Assembly (NCBI RefSeq): GCF_025753855.1
Contig: NZ_JAOWPT010000004.1
Location: 103,871-167,870, forward strand
Direction of reading: 5' to 3'
Length of the DNA: 64,000 nt
Source of the DNA: Mesorhizobium sp. ZC-5
GTDB lineage: Bacteria; Pseudomonadota; Alphaproteobacteria; Rhizobiales; Rhizobiaceae
In this document: one piece after another, positions 53,201 through 61,782 of the stretch
Layout: each line of letters begins with the position of its first letter
Numbering within the stretch: the stretch's first letter is position 1
Position numbers and translations under genes: made by a program
The notes under the pieces: model-generated
What the model was told of the DNA's origin: nothing
Database searches by the model: none
What the model saw: only the letters and a program-made list of their open reading frames with translations

Positions 53201-53481
53201 TCGCCGGCGAGCGCCCGGATGCGCCTCAGCGAGCCGCGCACCGCCTTGTCGAAGCGGCTCTCGTCGCAGATTTCCTCGACGAGGTCTGCGCCGGAGACGA
53301 CCACCAGCGGCGTGCCCATCATGTTCAGCCAGAAGATCGGCCCGTGCTCGCGGGTCAGCTGCATCAGGCTCTGCAGCGGCGCGTCGCTGTCGACGGTGAG
53401 CATGTTACCGATCAGCGGCTTGCCGGCCGGGTTGGGAATGGGATGAAGCGCGTTTGCCGGCGCCATGAGCATGCTCCCCAT
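50245..53481 (-). CDS. Self-sufficient cytochrome P450-reductase fusion, CYP102 (P450 BM3) type
   Basis: 1078 residues, close to BM3 (1049). Heme domain: I-helix AGHETTSG, ExxR in NEALRLYPTAP, and the heme loop FKPWGNGQRACIGRQ with Cys416. Then an FMN domain (ILYGSNLGTTEELART), FAD site (RYYSISSSP) and NADPH site (GPGTGLAPFRAF, GDGSRM). BM3 Phe87 is kept (AGDGLFTG), but aligned BM3 Arg47 and Tyr51, which anchor the fatty-acid carboxylate, appear as Thr and Val (LNMMGTPLVVVSG). It probably hydroxylates long-chain acyl substrates below the terminus, using NADPH in the cytoplasm. GGAGAAT precedes the start. Confidence 0.95.
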   Translation of the reverse strand: MGSMLMAPANALHPIPNPAGKPLIGNMLTVDSDAPLQSLMQLTREHGPIFWLNMMGTPLVVVSGADLVEEICDESRFDKAVRGSLRRIRALAGDGLFTGDTQEPNWGKAHNILLPTFAQRAMAGYLPLMYDIAEQLCTKWERLNADDEVDVVHDMTALALDTIGICGFDYRFNSFYRRDYHPFIDALTRTLETCMVQRGLPFEKVILTRRLAQLKEDVAFMNKLVDDIIRERRRGGGGQSQKDLLNFMLAGVDKVTGESLSDENIRYQINTFLIAGHETTSGLLSFTLYFLVNNPDVLARAYEEVDRVLGNDLAVQPTIQKVNQLTYVQQILNEALRLYPTAPAIGLYPYKDEVIGGQYKIRKGTFVTLLTLMLHRDPSVWGPEPEKFNPDNFSREAEALRPPNAFKPWGNGQRACIGRQFAMQEATMVLGMILQRFQMFDHKKYQLRIKETLSIKPDGFTIKVKPRPGRTRSAVVPGAGLASQNDNRAETEVTRRPSHGTRATILYGSNLGTTEELARTIANSAELNGFDTKLADLDSHAGNLPTEGAVIIASASYNGAPPDNAAKFVKWLDEAKPGDAANVNYLVFGCGNRDWASTFQATPRYLDERMEALGGRRIMPRGEADAREDLDGHFQDWFDRLWPQVGEALKLDIDFSDQAKAEPLYDVEIVSGAPVNPAIGLSGARPMQIVANRELQDIAASGRSTRHIEVALPEGQTYRPGDHLCVVPVNSKALVERVEKRFGFAPDAQIRLRTTGGRHAPFPVDGPLSVRHILSDYVELQHVATRKQIQTMAEHTRCPVTKPKLERLAGEASNGVDAYKSEVFARRKSVLDLLEEFPACELPFGLYLEMLPLLSPRYYSISSSPNAEPGRCAVTVGVVEGAARSGNGVYKGVCSTHLVDCGEGSIVHASIKETKAGFRLPDDPQKPIVMIGPGTGLAPFRAFLQERALLAAAGKKLGAAMLFFGCRHPDQDFLYRKELEEMAAKGLVELHVAFSRHDGEKTYVQDLLRRNRSRVWELIEAGAHVYVCGDGSRMEPDVKRALATLYAEEKDTDPALADAWIEQMSRDNRYVLDVWAGN

Positions 53482-53646
53482 ATTCTCCGGTCAAAGCCGG
53501 TATTTCCCCGATTAATCGCGAGATTTGCCGGAAAGGCAAGCAGAGCGCGGTCGTTCGGATGGACCGCGCCAATGACGTTGCGGAAGTTGAGGGATGTCCG
53601 CACTTCCCGCCGTTGAAGGCGCCACATTCCCGTGCCAAGAGACGGC

Positions 53647-54453
53647 ATGGCTTTTTTCACCCATCGGATCGTCCTGGGGTTCGGGCTGGCCCTTTTGCCG
53701 GTCGCCAACGCGCTGGCCGCCGAATGCCCGGCGCCGAAAGCGCTCACCTTCACCGTCGAGAAAAAAATCACCCGCAGCGCGACCGGCTATACGCAGGGCC
53801 TCGAGTTCCGTGACGGCAAGCTCTACGAGAGCACCGGCCGCACCGAGGGCGAGACACGGCTCAACACCATCGGCCTCGACGGCCAGGTGACAGTGCTCGC
53901 CGACCTCGGCACCTCGGTGTTCGGCGAAGGACTGACGGTCCTCGACAACCAGGTTTTCCAGCTGACCTGGCTCGAAAATGTGGTTTTCGTCTACGACCTC
54001 GACGGCAGGGAGTTGCGCCGCATGGAAAACCCGCATGGCGGCTGGGGCCTGGCCAGCGACGGCAAGAACCTGCTGTTCACCGACGGCGAGGGTTTGCTGC
54101 GTTATGCTGACCCGAAGACGTTCGAGATCACGCGCGAGGTTCCGCTGCGCAGCGCGGGAGGCGTGCCGCCGACCGCCCTCAACGAACTCGAATATGTCGA
54201 CGGCAAGCTTTACGGCAACATCTATACGACCGACTGGATCGTGCGCGTCGACCCCGACAGCGGCTGCGTCGAGGCTACCGCCGACATGTCACCATTGCGC
54301 GATATCATCACGCCCGGCGAAGCGGACGCCATCGCCGCCAGTTACGAAAACGTGCTGAACGGCATCGCCCGCGATCCGGCGACAGGAGAATTCTACATCA
54401 CCGGCAAACGCTGGCCGATGATCTATGTCGGGCGATTCAACGAGCCGAAGTAG
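53647..54453 (+). CDS. Exported glutaminyl-peptide cyclotransferase
   Basis: 268 residues from the ATG at 53647; a GTG at 53632 adds five residues. Signal peptide RIVLGFGLALLPVANALAAE. The plant-type glutaminyl cyclase propeller is marked by TGYTQGLEFRDGKLYESTG, LNELEYVDGKLYGNIYTTDWIVRVD (catalytic Glu) and VLNGIARDPATGEFYITGKRW. It would convert N-terminal Gln of periplasmic proteins to pyroglutamate. Divergent from the P450 gene. Confidence 0.92.
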   Translation: MAFFTHRIVLGFGLALLPVANALAAECPAPKALTFTVEKKITRSATGYTQGLEFRDGKLYESTGRTEGETRLNTIGLDGQVTVLADLGTSVFGEGLTVLDNQVFQLTWLENVVFVYDLDGRELRRMENPHGGWGLASDGKNLLFTDGEGLLRYADPKTFEITREVPLRSAGGVPPTALNELEYVDGKLYGNIYTTDWIVRVDPDSGCVEATADMSPLRDIITPGEADAIAASYENVLNGIARDPATGEFYITGKRWPMIYVGRFNEPK

Positions 54454-54529
54454 GCCTTGCTCAGTTCGGCCTGCTGCATTCATTCCTGTTTCAGGGAGTC
54501 AGCGCCATTGGATATGGTTGGGCTCAGCT

Positions 54530-55264
54530 TCACTTTGGTGCGGATTTTTCCAGCGCGGCCTTGACGCGCGCGATCGCTACAGGAGCGTCGGGATCCGAGG
54601 GGTTGAGTTCGGCAAAGCGTTGGTAATCTTTCAGGGCCGGCTGAAAGTCCCCCTTCTGCTCCGATGCCATCCCGCGATTATAGTAGGCCGTAGCGTCTTC
54701 CGGCGCCAATCGGATGGATTCGCTGTAATCCGCAATCGCTCGGTCGTGGTCGTCCTTTTTTCCCCACGCGATCCCACGATTGAGGTAAGCGCCGGCGTGT
54801 TTTGCGTCCAGCCGGATGGCTTCGCTGTAATCTGCAATGGCTTTGTCGTGGTCGCCCATTCCAACCCACGCGAAACCACGGACAATGTAAGCTTCCGCGT
54901 CGTTCGGGTTCAATCTGACGGCTTCGTTGAAATCGGCAATGGCCGCGTCGTAATCGCCCTTTCCAGCCCGCGTGAAACCGCGGGCAAGGTAAGTTTTTGC
55001 GTCTTTCGGGTTCAATCTGATGGCTTCGTCGAAATCCGCAATCGCTTTGTCGGGGTTGCCCGTTCTTCCCCACTCGAAGCCGCGATAATAAAACGCTTCC
55101 GCATCGTTCGGGTTCGCCTCGATGGCACTGTCGCAAGCGGCTATAGCCTTGTCGCCGGATTCCCGGGCGCATTCGTCGCGAGCACTTTGAGCGAACGCCG
55201 AAGTCGGGCACGACACGCTGGCCAAAAGCATTCCCGCGACAGCTAACGGACCTAGGGACGCCAT
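54530..55264 (-). CDS. Exported tetratricopeptide-repeat protein
   Basis: 244 residues from the ATG at 55264. Signal peptide ASLGPLAVAGMLLASVSCPTSAFAQ. Six TPR units follow with the pattern A-Y-xRG-x(4)-G-x(2)-D-AIADYxEAIRLxP, each 34 residues. Repeats are very alike at DNA level, suggesting recent tandem expansion. It is a protein-interaction scaffold in the periplasm. Partner not known. Confidence 0.9.
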   Translation of the reverse strand: MASLGPLAVAGMLLASVSCPTSAFAQSARDECARESGDKAIAACDSAIEANPNDAEAFYYRGFEWGRTGNPDKAIADFDEAIRLNPKDAKTYLARGFTRAGKGDYDAAIADFNEAVRLNPNDAEAYIVRGFAWVGMGDHDKAIADYSEAIRLDAKHAGAYLNRGIAWGKKDDHDRAIADYSESIRLAPEDATAYYNRGMASEQKGDFQPALKDYQRFAELNPSDPDAPVAIARVKAALEKSAPK

Positions 55265-55289
55265 ATGAAATACTCCAAGACCTGGCCGG

Positions 55290-55808
55290 CTATTGCCCGC
55301 AATTGTTGGAGATGAGTGACAATGCGGATGCGATACGCTCGCGGGGGACCTGGCCTGACAGGACACAGCATTCACCGGAACCCATGGAGATGAATTCGAT
55401 CATGCAGCTCTTCCCGTCGGAAGACGTACAGAAATCAGGGCTGGCATCGAAGAAGTGACCCATCTTCGTGGCATCCCCGCGTGGCGGCAACAGCCCGCGG
55501 AACTTTGAAAAGTCCAGCATGTCGCGCCTGTCCGGCTCTTTGCCGTTCATGGTGGTGGATGTCTCGAACTTACAGCCGTCGATCTGGCGGATGGCAGTTT
55601 CAAACCAGTCTCCGTGGCCGCAGTCGAATCTGTATTTTGCCGGAGAGCCGGGTGTCACCGTAGGCGCGTGAATCTCTCCGCACAGGCTTCCGGTTATGAG
55701 GCCGTCCTCAAGCCCGTAAGCAGCCAGCGCCACGGCCTCTTCCGGCGTCTGCGCATTCGCGCCTGCCGCATGGACCGAGACAGCCAGCAAGAACAGGAGT
55801 CGGACCAT
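55290..55808 (-). CDS. Exported cysteine-rich protein of unknown function
   Basis: 172 residues from the ATG at 55808. Signal peptide VRLLFLLAVSVHAAGANAQ. Eight or so cysteines (for example LCGEIH, FDCGHGD, DGCKFE, DFCTSSDGKSCM, GECCVLSG) suggest several disulfides. I do not recognise the family. It precedes the TPR gene by 25 bp and they are probably co-transcribed. Confidence 0.7.
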   Translation of the reverse strand: MVRLLFLLAVSVHAAGANAQTPEEAVALAAYGLEDGLITGSLCGEIHAPTVTPGSPAKYRFDCGHGDWFETAIRQIDGCKFETSTTMNGKEPDRRDMLDFSKFRGLLPPRGDATKMGHFFDASPDFCTSSDGKSCMIEFISMGSGECCVLSGQVPRERIASALSLISNNCGQ

Positions 55809-55963
55809 CGTGGTGCACTCCAGAGTTGTTGGACCATTACAAGATACCCCATCGTCGGCAGCTTTCACAGCGTCCCTTCATATGCGCCTGCGTCATCGAT
55901 CGGCGGAGAACTCGGACCGAGCATGGCGGTCGCCACGCGTTGTTCCGGCCAGCCGCACAAGCG

Positions 55964-56917
55964 TTACCGGAAATAGGGTTCCAGATTCTTCCTGATGCGG
56001 TCCAGCACGGTAGCGCCGGAAAGATCGGCAACGAAAGTTTTCCCGGTGATGGTTTCGTAGGCTTGTGTATAGACCCGCGACGTCTGTTCGATGAGCTCGT
56101 CCGGGATTTCCGGAATCCGTTCCTTGTACGGATCGCAGCGCGCCGTTACCCAGGAACGGATGAAATCCTTGTCGAAGCTGTGCGGCGGCTCGCCTTTGCT
56201 GAAACGCTCCTCGTAGCTTTCCGCGAGCCAGTAGCGGCTGCTGTCGGGCGTATGGATTTCATCGGCAAGGACAATCGTCCCGTCTCTATCCGTGCCGAAC
56301 TCGTATTTTGTGTCGGCGAGGATCAATCCCCGTTCGGCGGCGCGCGCCTGGCCGCGGGCGAAGAGCGACAGCGCATGGCGGGAGACGATGTCCCATTGTG
56401 CTTCCGTCAGCAGCCCCTGTGCGAGGATCTCGTTTCGGGACAACGGCTCGTCATGGCCACCATCGAGAGCCTTGCTGGTCGGCGTGATGATCGCTTCGGG
56501 AAGCTTCTCGTTGTTGCGAAGTCCGTCCGGCAGGCGAATGCCGTACATATCGCGTTCGCCGGCCCTGTATTTCGACAGGACCGATGTGTTGGTGCTGCCG
56601 GCGAGATAGCCGCGAACGACGATTTCGACCGGCAGAATGTCGAGCCGGGTGCCGACGACGACATTGGGGTCGGGATAGTCGAGCACATGATTCGGGCAGA
56701 TGTCGCCGGTCTCTTCGAACCAGTAGCGCGCCGTCTGGGTCAGAAGCTCTCCCTTGAAGGGGATTGCGGTCAAGATGACGTCGAAGGCACTCAGGCGATC
56801 GGTGGCGATGATGATGCGGCGGCCGTCCGGCAGATCGTAATTTTCCCGGACCTTCCCTTTGTAGTGGTTCGGCAGTTCGGGGATGAAGGCGTCTGAAAGA
56901 ACGCGCGGGGTTCTCAT
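55964..56917 (-). CDS. purC: Phosphoribosylaminoimidazole-succinocarboxamide synthase
   Basis: 317 residues from the ATG at 56917; the frame upstream to 57046 adds 43 non-family residues. [49 protein letters not shown] and [11 protein letters not shown], then [15 protein letters not shown] are the SAICAR synthase motifs. It joins aspartate to CAIR with ATP in purine synthesis. This is the longer (about 300-residue) form; rhizobia often also carry a 254-residue PurC beside purL, which is not in the window. Confidence 0.95.
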   Translation of the reverse strand: MRTPRVLSDAFIPELPNHYKGKVRENYDLPDGRRIIIATDRLSAFDVILTAIPFKGELLTQTARYWFEETGDICPNHVLDYPDPNVVVGTRLDILPVEIVVRGYLAGSTNTSVLSKYRAGERDMYGIRLPDGLRNNEKLPEAIITPTSKALDGGHDEPLSRNEILAQGLLTEAQWDIVSRHALSLFARGQARAAERGLILADTKYEFGTDRDGTIVLADEIHTPDSSRYWLAESYEERFSKGEPPHSFDKDFIRSWVTARCDPYKERIPEIPDELIEQTSRVYTQAYETITGKTFVADLSGATVLDRIRKNLEPYFR

Positions 56918-57141
56918 ATGGGCCTCATCTTTCGCCGGCGCTTGTCGTCCACGACGGCTTAGAGCGGCGGGAACCTTTGGGTCAAGCGGGATGGACCATT
57001 GAAGACCGCGCAAAGCTTTCATCGGGGTGCAAGCCACGCGTTTCAAACTTGCGGTAAGGGCGCGACTTGACCCCCGGAGGACGCGGACGCTAAAGTTTCC
57101 CCGCGCTCCCGACCGCTCAATCCTGAAGCTGGAGAATCCCC

Positions 57142-58560
57142 GTGTATCTCAAGTGTTTCGAACAGAGGGAGACGGGCAAGCATGCCGCATCCCACGCCGC
57201 AGCCACCTTCTCCCTTGTCCGCACAACTTTCGTAACACTGCTCTCGGGCAGGCAGTTGCTTGCGGCGGCTCTCGTGCTCGGATTTTGCGCGACTGCCAGC
57301 GCCGACGACATCCTTTTCGAAAACGTCCGCGTCTTCGACGGAAAAGGAGATGCGCTCTCGGCGCCGTCGAACGTGCTGGTCAAGGGCAATGTGATCGAGC
57401 GCATCTCGACAGACCCCATCGACGCCGCGGGCGCAGAGCGCATCGCCGGCAACGGGCGGACGCTGATGCCGGGGCTGATCGACGCGCACTGGCACGCGAT
57501 GCTGATTGCTACCACCCCGGCAGAGGCGATGAGCGACATCGGCTTCGCCAATCTCGCGGCAGGCGACGAGGCGACCGATACGCTGATGCGCGGCTTCACC
57601 ACCGTTCGCGACGTGGGCGGGCCGGCGTTCGGCCTCAAGCGCGCGATCGACCGGGGCATCATCGAGGGGCCGCGCATCTATCCGTCCGGCGCGATGATGA
57701 CCGTGACCAGCGGACATGGGGATTTCCGCGAGCCCAGCGACCTGCCGCGCAGGGTCGGCGGCCTGTTCACCCCCATGGAAAGGACCGGCGGCAGCATAGT
57801 CGTGGACAGCCCCGACGAGGTGCGTCTGCGCGCCCGCGAGCAGTTCATGCAGGGGGCTGTGCTGCTGAAGGTGACGGCTGGCGGCGGCGTGTCGTCGCCC
57901 CACAGCCCGCTCGATGTCACCACCTTCACCTTGCCCGAGTTGCGGGCGGCGGTCGAAATCGCCGAGAACTGGGGCACCTACGTCGCCGCGCATGCCTTCA
58001 CACCGGAAGCGATCGAAATGGCCATTGAGGCCGGTGTGAAGAATATCGAGCACGGCTTCCTGATGAGCGAGGAAGACGCCAAGCTGATCGCGGACAAAGG
58101 CATCTGGCTTGGCTTGCAGCCGCTTCACGAAGCGATGAGGACGAACCTCCCGGAGGGTTCGGTCGAGCGGGCCAAGGCGGACGAGGTGTGGCCCGGTATC
58201 GACAGGACATACAGGCTGGCGAAGAAGTACAAGATCAATACGACCTGGGGCACCGATATCCTGTTCTCGCGTGCGCTGGCCACCCAACAAGGGGCGATCC
58301 TGGCCTCGCTCAGCCGCTGGTACACGCCGGCCGAGGCACTTGCCATGGCGACCGGGACCAATGCCGAGTTGCTGGCGCTTTCCGGCAAGCGCAACCCCTA
58401 TCCGGGAAAGCTCGGCGTCGTCGAGGAAGGCGCGCTTGCCGACCTCCTGCTCGTCGAAGGCAATCCGCTGGAAAATCTCGACCTGGTCGCCGATCCTGCC
58501 AACAACTTCAAGATCATCATGAAGGACGGCAAAATCTACAAGAACACGGTGGCGAAGTAA
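57142..58560 (+). CDS. Metal-dependent amidohydrolase, Xaa-Pro dipeptidase/prolidase-like
   Basis: 472 residues with a GTG start; a later start is possible because the leader ([31 protein letters not shown]) holds the signal sequence. The metal motifs are DAHWHAM, carboxylated Lys in [16 protein letters not shown], His in YVAAHAF, His in NIEHGFLM and Asp in WGTDILF. It is exported. Substrates in this group are peptides or carbamates. The 3' end is followed by a copy of a foreign repeat at 58590. Confidence 0.88.
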   Translation: MYLKCFEQRETGKHAASHAAATFSLVRTTFVTLLSGRQLLAAALVLGFCATASADDILFENVRVFDGKGDALSAPSNVLVKGNVIERISTDPIDAAGAERIAGNGRTLMPGLIDAHWHAMLIATTPAEAMSDIGFANLAAGDEATDTLMRGFTTVRDVGGPAFGLKRAIDRGIIEGPRIYPSGAMMTVTSGHGDFREPSDLPRRVGGLFTPMERTGGSIVVDSPDEVRLRAREQFMQGAVLLKVTAGGGVSSPHSPLDVTTFTLPELRAAVEIAENWGTYVAAHAFTPEAIEMAIEAGVKNIEHGFLMSEEDAKLIADKGIWLGLQPLHEAMRTNLPEGSVERAKADEVWPGIDRTYRLAKKYKINTTWGTDILFSRALATQQGAILASLSRWYTPAEALAMATGTNAELLALSGKRNPYPGKLGVVEEGALADLLLVEGNPLENLDLVADPANNFKIIMKDGKIYKNTVAK

Positions 58561-58589
58561 CGCACATCTTGTCGACGCCCCTGCCCCCG

Positions 58590-58647
58590 CATCGGGCGCT
58601 TGACAGCCTTGCCTTCAAAGAAGGCGCGAGCGGTTGGAGCCCGCTCG
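58590..58647 (+). repeat. 58-bp direct repeat, left copy (gene remnant)
   Basis: About 88% identical (51 of 58) to 61858-61915 by my count. In the same frame it encodes HRALDSLAFKEGASGWSPLA, against HQALDRLAFKEGVSGWSALV in the intact ATPase gene. It sits right after the amidohydrolase stop and next to the end of the DUF1254 gene. Confidence 0.85.
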
Positions 58648-58651
58648 CAGG

Positions 58652-60058
58652 CTAGTTCGCCCTCTCGACGGCTGGCGGCACCCATGAGCCGTCCATGACC
58701 GCCGGTTTCGGCCAGTAGGCACGGACGTAGAGCGAAAAATCGCCTTTCGGCGCAGGCAGCCAGTTGGCGCGCTGGACCGGATCGGTCGGCTCTACGGCCT
58801 GCACTGTGATGGTGAGCGAACCATCATCGGCGAGCTTCAAATCCTTGTTCTTCGTGCCGACGGAGAAGCGGTTGATCGGGTTGGCAATGAAGAAATGGTG
58901 CTCGTTGTAGATCGAGAGCGACCAGAAGCCGTTCACGGGCGGCGTCTGATCCTTCGCGAACGTCACCGTGTAGCGGTTCGCGCTGTTCAGCCGTGCGCCC
59001 GAGGCATCGCGGTCCTGGTAGAAGTACTTCGTCTCGTCGGGTGAATTGACCAGGATGTTCGACTTCGCAACAGCCGTCCTCGTGAAATAGTCGACCCCAA
59101 ACGCGGATTCGTTGGAGATCGTACTCCAATGGTGGGGCAACTGCTGGCCATAGTTGCGGAACTGGAACAGCGGATTCACGAGCTTCTCTTCCGCATCTTT
59201 GGCCGCGTCGACCATCGCCTGCTTCATTTTCGGATTATCCTTGGCGGCGGCGAGCACCGCGAGCACCTGCGCGTAGCGGGCTTCTTCGCCGGGCAGCGGC
59301 GGTGCGTCGGCCAACACCGCCGGCAACTCGTCGAAGAACTTGTCGGGAAACACCCACCGCGTTTCCTCTTCGCCGGGCGGAGCGCCGGGGACCTTGGGCA
59401 GCTTGCTCCAGTCGATGCGTTTCATCTGACCGTCATAGTCGGCGAGCGGATACATCACGATGCCGGTCAGGACATCCTGAATTGCCTGCTTGTCTTCCGG
59501 CGTGTCGTCCTGCGCGATGCGTGGCGCGGCAAGACCCGTGTTGCTCGATGCGCGAAAAACCCTGGTGATTCCCTTTGGCACCTCGCCCTGCCAATCCGGA
59601 CCGGCCAGCAGGTAGAAGCCGGGAGTGCTGCCGTGCATCTTGCCAAGCTGGGCGAAGCTGTCGGTGCGCAGATCGACGATCTGGTAGACCCAGAACCGAT
59701 CGCCGAAATCCGGCACCTGAATGACGACAGGGGAAACATCCAGCGCGAGCAGACCGAGGCCGTAGACGACATCCTGGTTGGGACAGGCGACGTTGCGCTC
59801 CTCCGGATTGACATAGTCCGTGAGCATGGTGAGCGAGTTGAGCGGCGCTTCGAGCAAAGGACCGACGTACCTGTGTTCCTTCATCTTCGAGAACGCGAGA
59901 CGCCGGTTGTACATGTTTACCAGCGGCCAAGCCCAGAAGAAGGCGTCGCGCGCGACGTGGGCGGCGTAAGCCTCGGTGATCTTCACGCGCGCATCCGGCC
60001 CGGAGGGCATCGCGGCGGCCCAGTTCGGCGAAGGCGGCAGGGGTTGCGGATTGTCCAT
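58652..60058 (-). CDS. DUF1254/DUF1214 domain protein
   Basis: 468 residues. The N-terminal DUF1254 shows AFFWAWPLVNMYNRRLAF, CPNQDVVYGLGLLALDVSPVVIQVPD, and the C-terminal DUF1214 shows PPVNGFWSLSIYNEHHFFIANPINRFSVG and NWLPAPKGDFSLYVRAYWPKP. No signal peptide is seen at this start. Function unknown. A related, broken gene lies 10 bp upstream on the same strand. Confidence 0.9.
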   Translation of the reverse strand: MDNPQPLPPSPNWAAAMPSGPDARVKITEAYAAHVARDAFFWAWPLVNMYNRRLAFSKMKEHRYVGPLLEAPLNSLTMLTDYVNPEERNVACPNQDVVYGLGLLALDVSPVVIQVPDFGDRFWVYQIVDLRTDSFAQLGKMHGSTPGFYLLAGPDWQGEVPKGITRVFRASSNTGLAAPRIAQDDTPEDKQAIQDVLTGIVMYPLADYDGQMKRIDWSKLPKVPGAPPGEEETRWVFPDKFFDELPAVLADAPPLPGEEARYAQVLAVLAAAKDNPKMKQAMVDAAKDAEEKLVNPLFQFRNYGQQLPHHWSTISNESAFGVDYFTRTAVAKSNILVNSPDETKYFYQDRDASGARLNSANRYTVTFAKDQTPPVNGFWSLSIYNEHHFFIANPINRFSVGTKNKDLKLADDGSLTITVQAVEPTDPVQRANWLPAPKGDFSLYVRAYWPKPAVMDGSWVPPAVERAN

Positions 60059-60068
60059 CGAGCTTCCC

Positions 60069-61466
60069 CTACTTCGTCTTGATCAAGGCGGGCGGATAAT
60101 AGGTGCCGTTCGCGACGCCTTCGGTCGGCCGGTAGAACCGGAACGTGAGGCGATACTTCTGCCCTTTCGGCGTCGGCAGCCAGTTGGCGTCGGGCGCGTC
60201 GGCCGGCTTCTGATCGGCGAAGTAAAGCGTAAGCGAGCCGTCCGGATTGTATTGCACCCCGGACTGGTTGTTGATCAGATATTTGTTGAGCGGATTGGGC
60301 AGCACGCGAAAGCGATGGCTGTCCACGGCGATCACCGACCAGAAGAACGTCGCGTACTGGGCGGGCAGCCCATCCTTGGGGAACGTCAGCGTATAGACGT
60401 TGTCACTCGAGAGGTCCGCGCCGGCCTGATCCACACTTCCCCGATAATAGAGGACTTCCGGCTTGATGTTGGCCCAGATGCCGCCGTTGTTGACCATCAT
60501 GCGCGCCAGATAATCGAGGCCATATTCTCCAACCACACCGGGACGCGCCCAGCCATTCTGCACGGTGCCGTGGCCGATGCGCGCGCTGGCCTTACCGATA
60601 TCAGCGAAGGCGTGGCTGCGGATCACCTGATCGACGCGCGCCCCGCTCCGCCGGATCCTTGATGGCATTCGCGATGGCGCGGGCTTTGTCACCCAGCGGC
60701 TCCAGCCCGACGCTGAGATCCACCTCGCTATCGAGCGCGATCCCGGCGGCGTCGAACGCTTCGACGCCCGGCAGCGATTCCAGTTCGAATATCGGTGTCT
60801 TGGGAATTTCCGGCAGCTTCGGCGTGCCCGTCGCGCGGAACTTGAACTGATGTTGCAAGGCTATTGCCGCGTCGGGATCGGAGCCGAGCTCGATGCGCGC
60901 AAGCACACGGGAATATTTCACGGGTAGATCGATGCGGGTTGCTCCCGTGGGGACCGCGACGTTCGTGCCCCTGAGGCATATTGCGAAGTCGCCGAACGGC
61001 CGCTTCGGAACAGGCGCTCGTTGATGTTGGCGATGGTCTCGCCCCAGCCGTTGAGGAAATGGACCGTATAGTAGCGGCCCTCGACCTTGGGCACGGTGAC
61101 GATCGTGCAACTCGATTCGTCGGCCGCGACCCATGCCTCGGAGTAGGCGACGTCGAGATTGGGGTTAGGCCAATCGACCTCGCCCGGTTTGCGATGGACC
61201 AGTTCGTTCCATTTGAAACCTTCCTGGAAATCGAGCTGCTGCTGCCTGGTGATCAGAAGGCGCCCGAGCAGGTAGATATAGGAATCACTGATGTCTTGAT
61301 CACTGAGCTGTTGCTGTGCGGACACTGGACTGGCCTCCGAGTCAGGACAAACCACTGCAAGTAGAACCGCAAAGCCTTCAATTCGCCAAACGGCACACCT
61401 CGCCGAATATTCTAAGCATACTACGCGGACGAACGGTAGAGACGAAGCACCTGGCAGTAATGACAT
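60069..61466 (-). pseudogene. DUF1254/DUF1214 gene broken by two frameshifts
   Basis: One protein is spread over three frames. Frame A (from 61466) gives a leader, SYIYLLGRLLITRQQQLDFQEGFKW, PNPNLDVAYSEAWV and GRYYTVHFLNGWGETIANINERLF. Near 61005 it passes to frame B: RPFGDFAICLRGTNVAVPTGATRIDLPVKYSRVLARIEL up to IANAIKDPAER. Near 60645, at a GGGG run, it passes to frame C: ARVDQVIRSHAF..., ending at NWLPTPKGQKYRLTFRFY. The pieces join into one full-length family member, so it is a recent pseudogene or contains sequencing errors. Confidence 0.82.
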
Positions 61467-61782
61467 TGATTAAGCGCACCGAAAATCTGACGCTTCCGGA
61501 CATATGATTATCCAGACGAGGCGCGAAGCGCTCGTGCAAGGCTGCTGGCGATGACTGCATTCCACCTAAATGGCGACGGCAGATTTCGTCGGATGGCGCC
61601 GGCCCCAGACAATTTTCCATCGGCGAGGTTTGGGGTATGATCTGATTCTGGCGCAGCCCATGCCTCCCCCCTCCGCCGGGAAAGTATCTTTCATACAGGG
61701 CCGTTTTGATCGTCGAGCCAACTGTTCGAGCATCACGCACAAGGAGGGACTGCGGTACCTGCTCGCAATAGGAGGTTTTTCG
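61467..61782. other. Gap between the DUF1254 pseudogene and the ATPase gene
   Basis: No gene recognised. A frame open from 61570 runs into the ATPase gene but lacks similarity and a ribosome site before 61771. AGGAGG at 61771 sets the ATPase start. Nothing else was seen. Confidence 0.5.
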
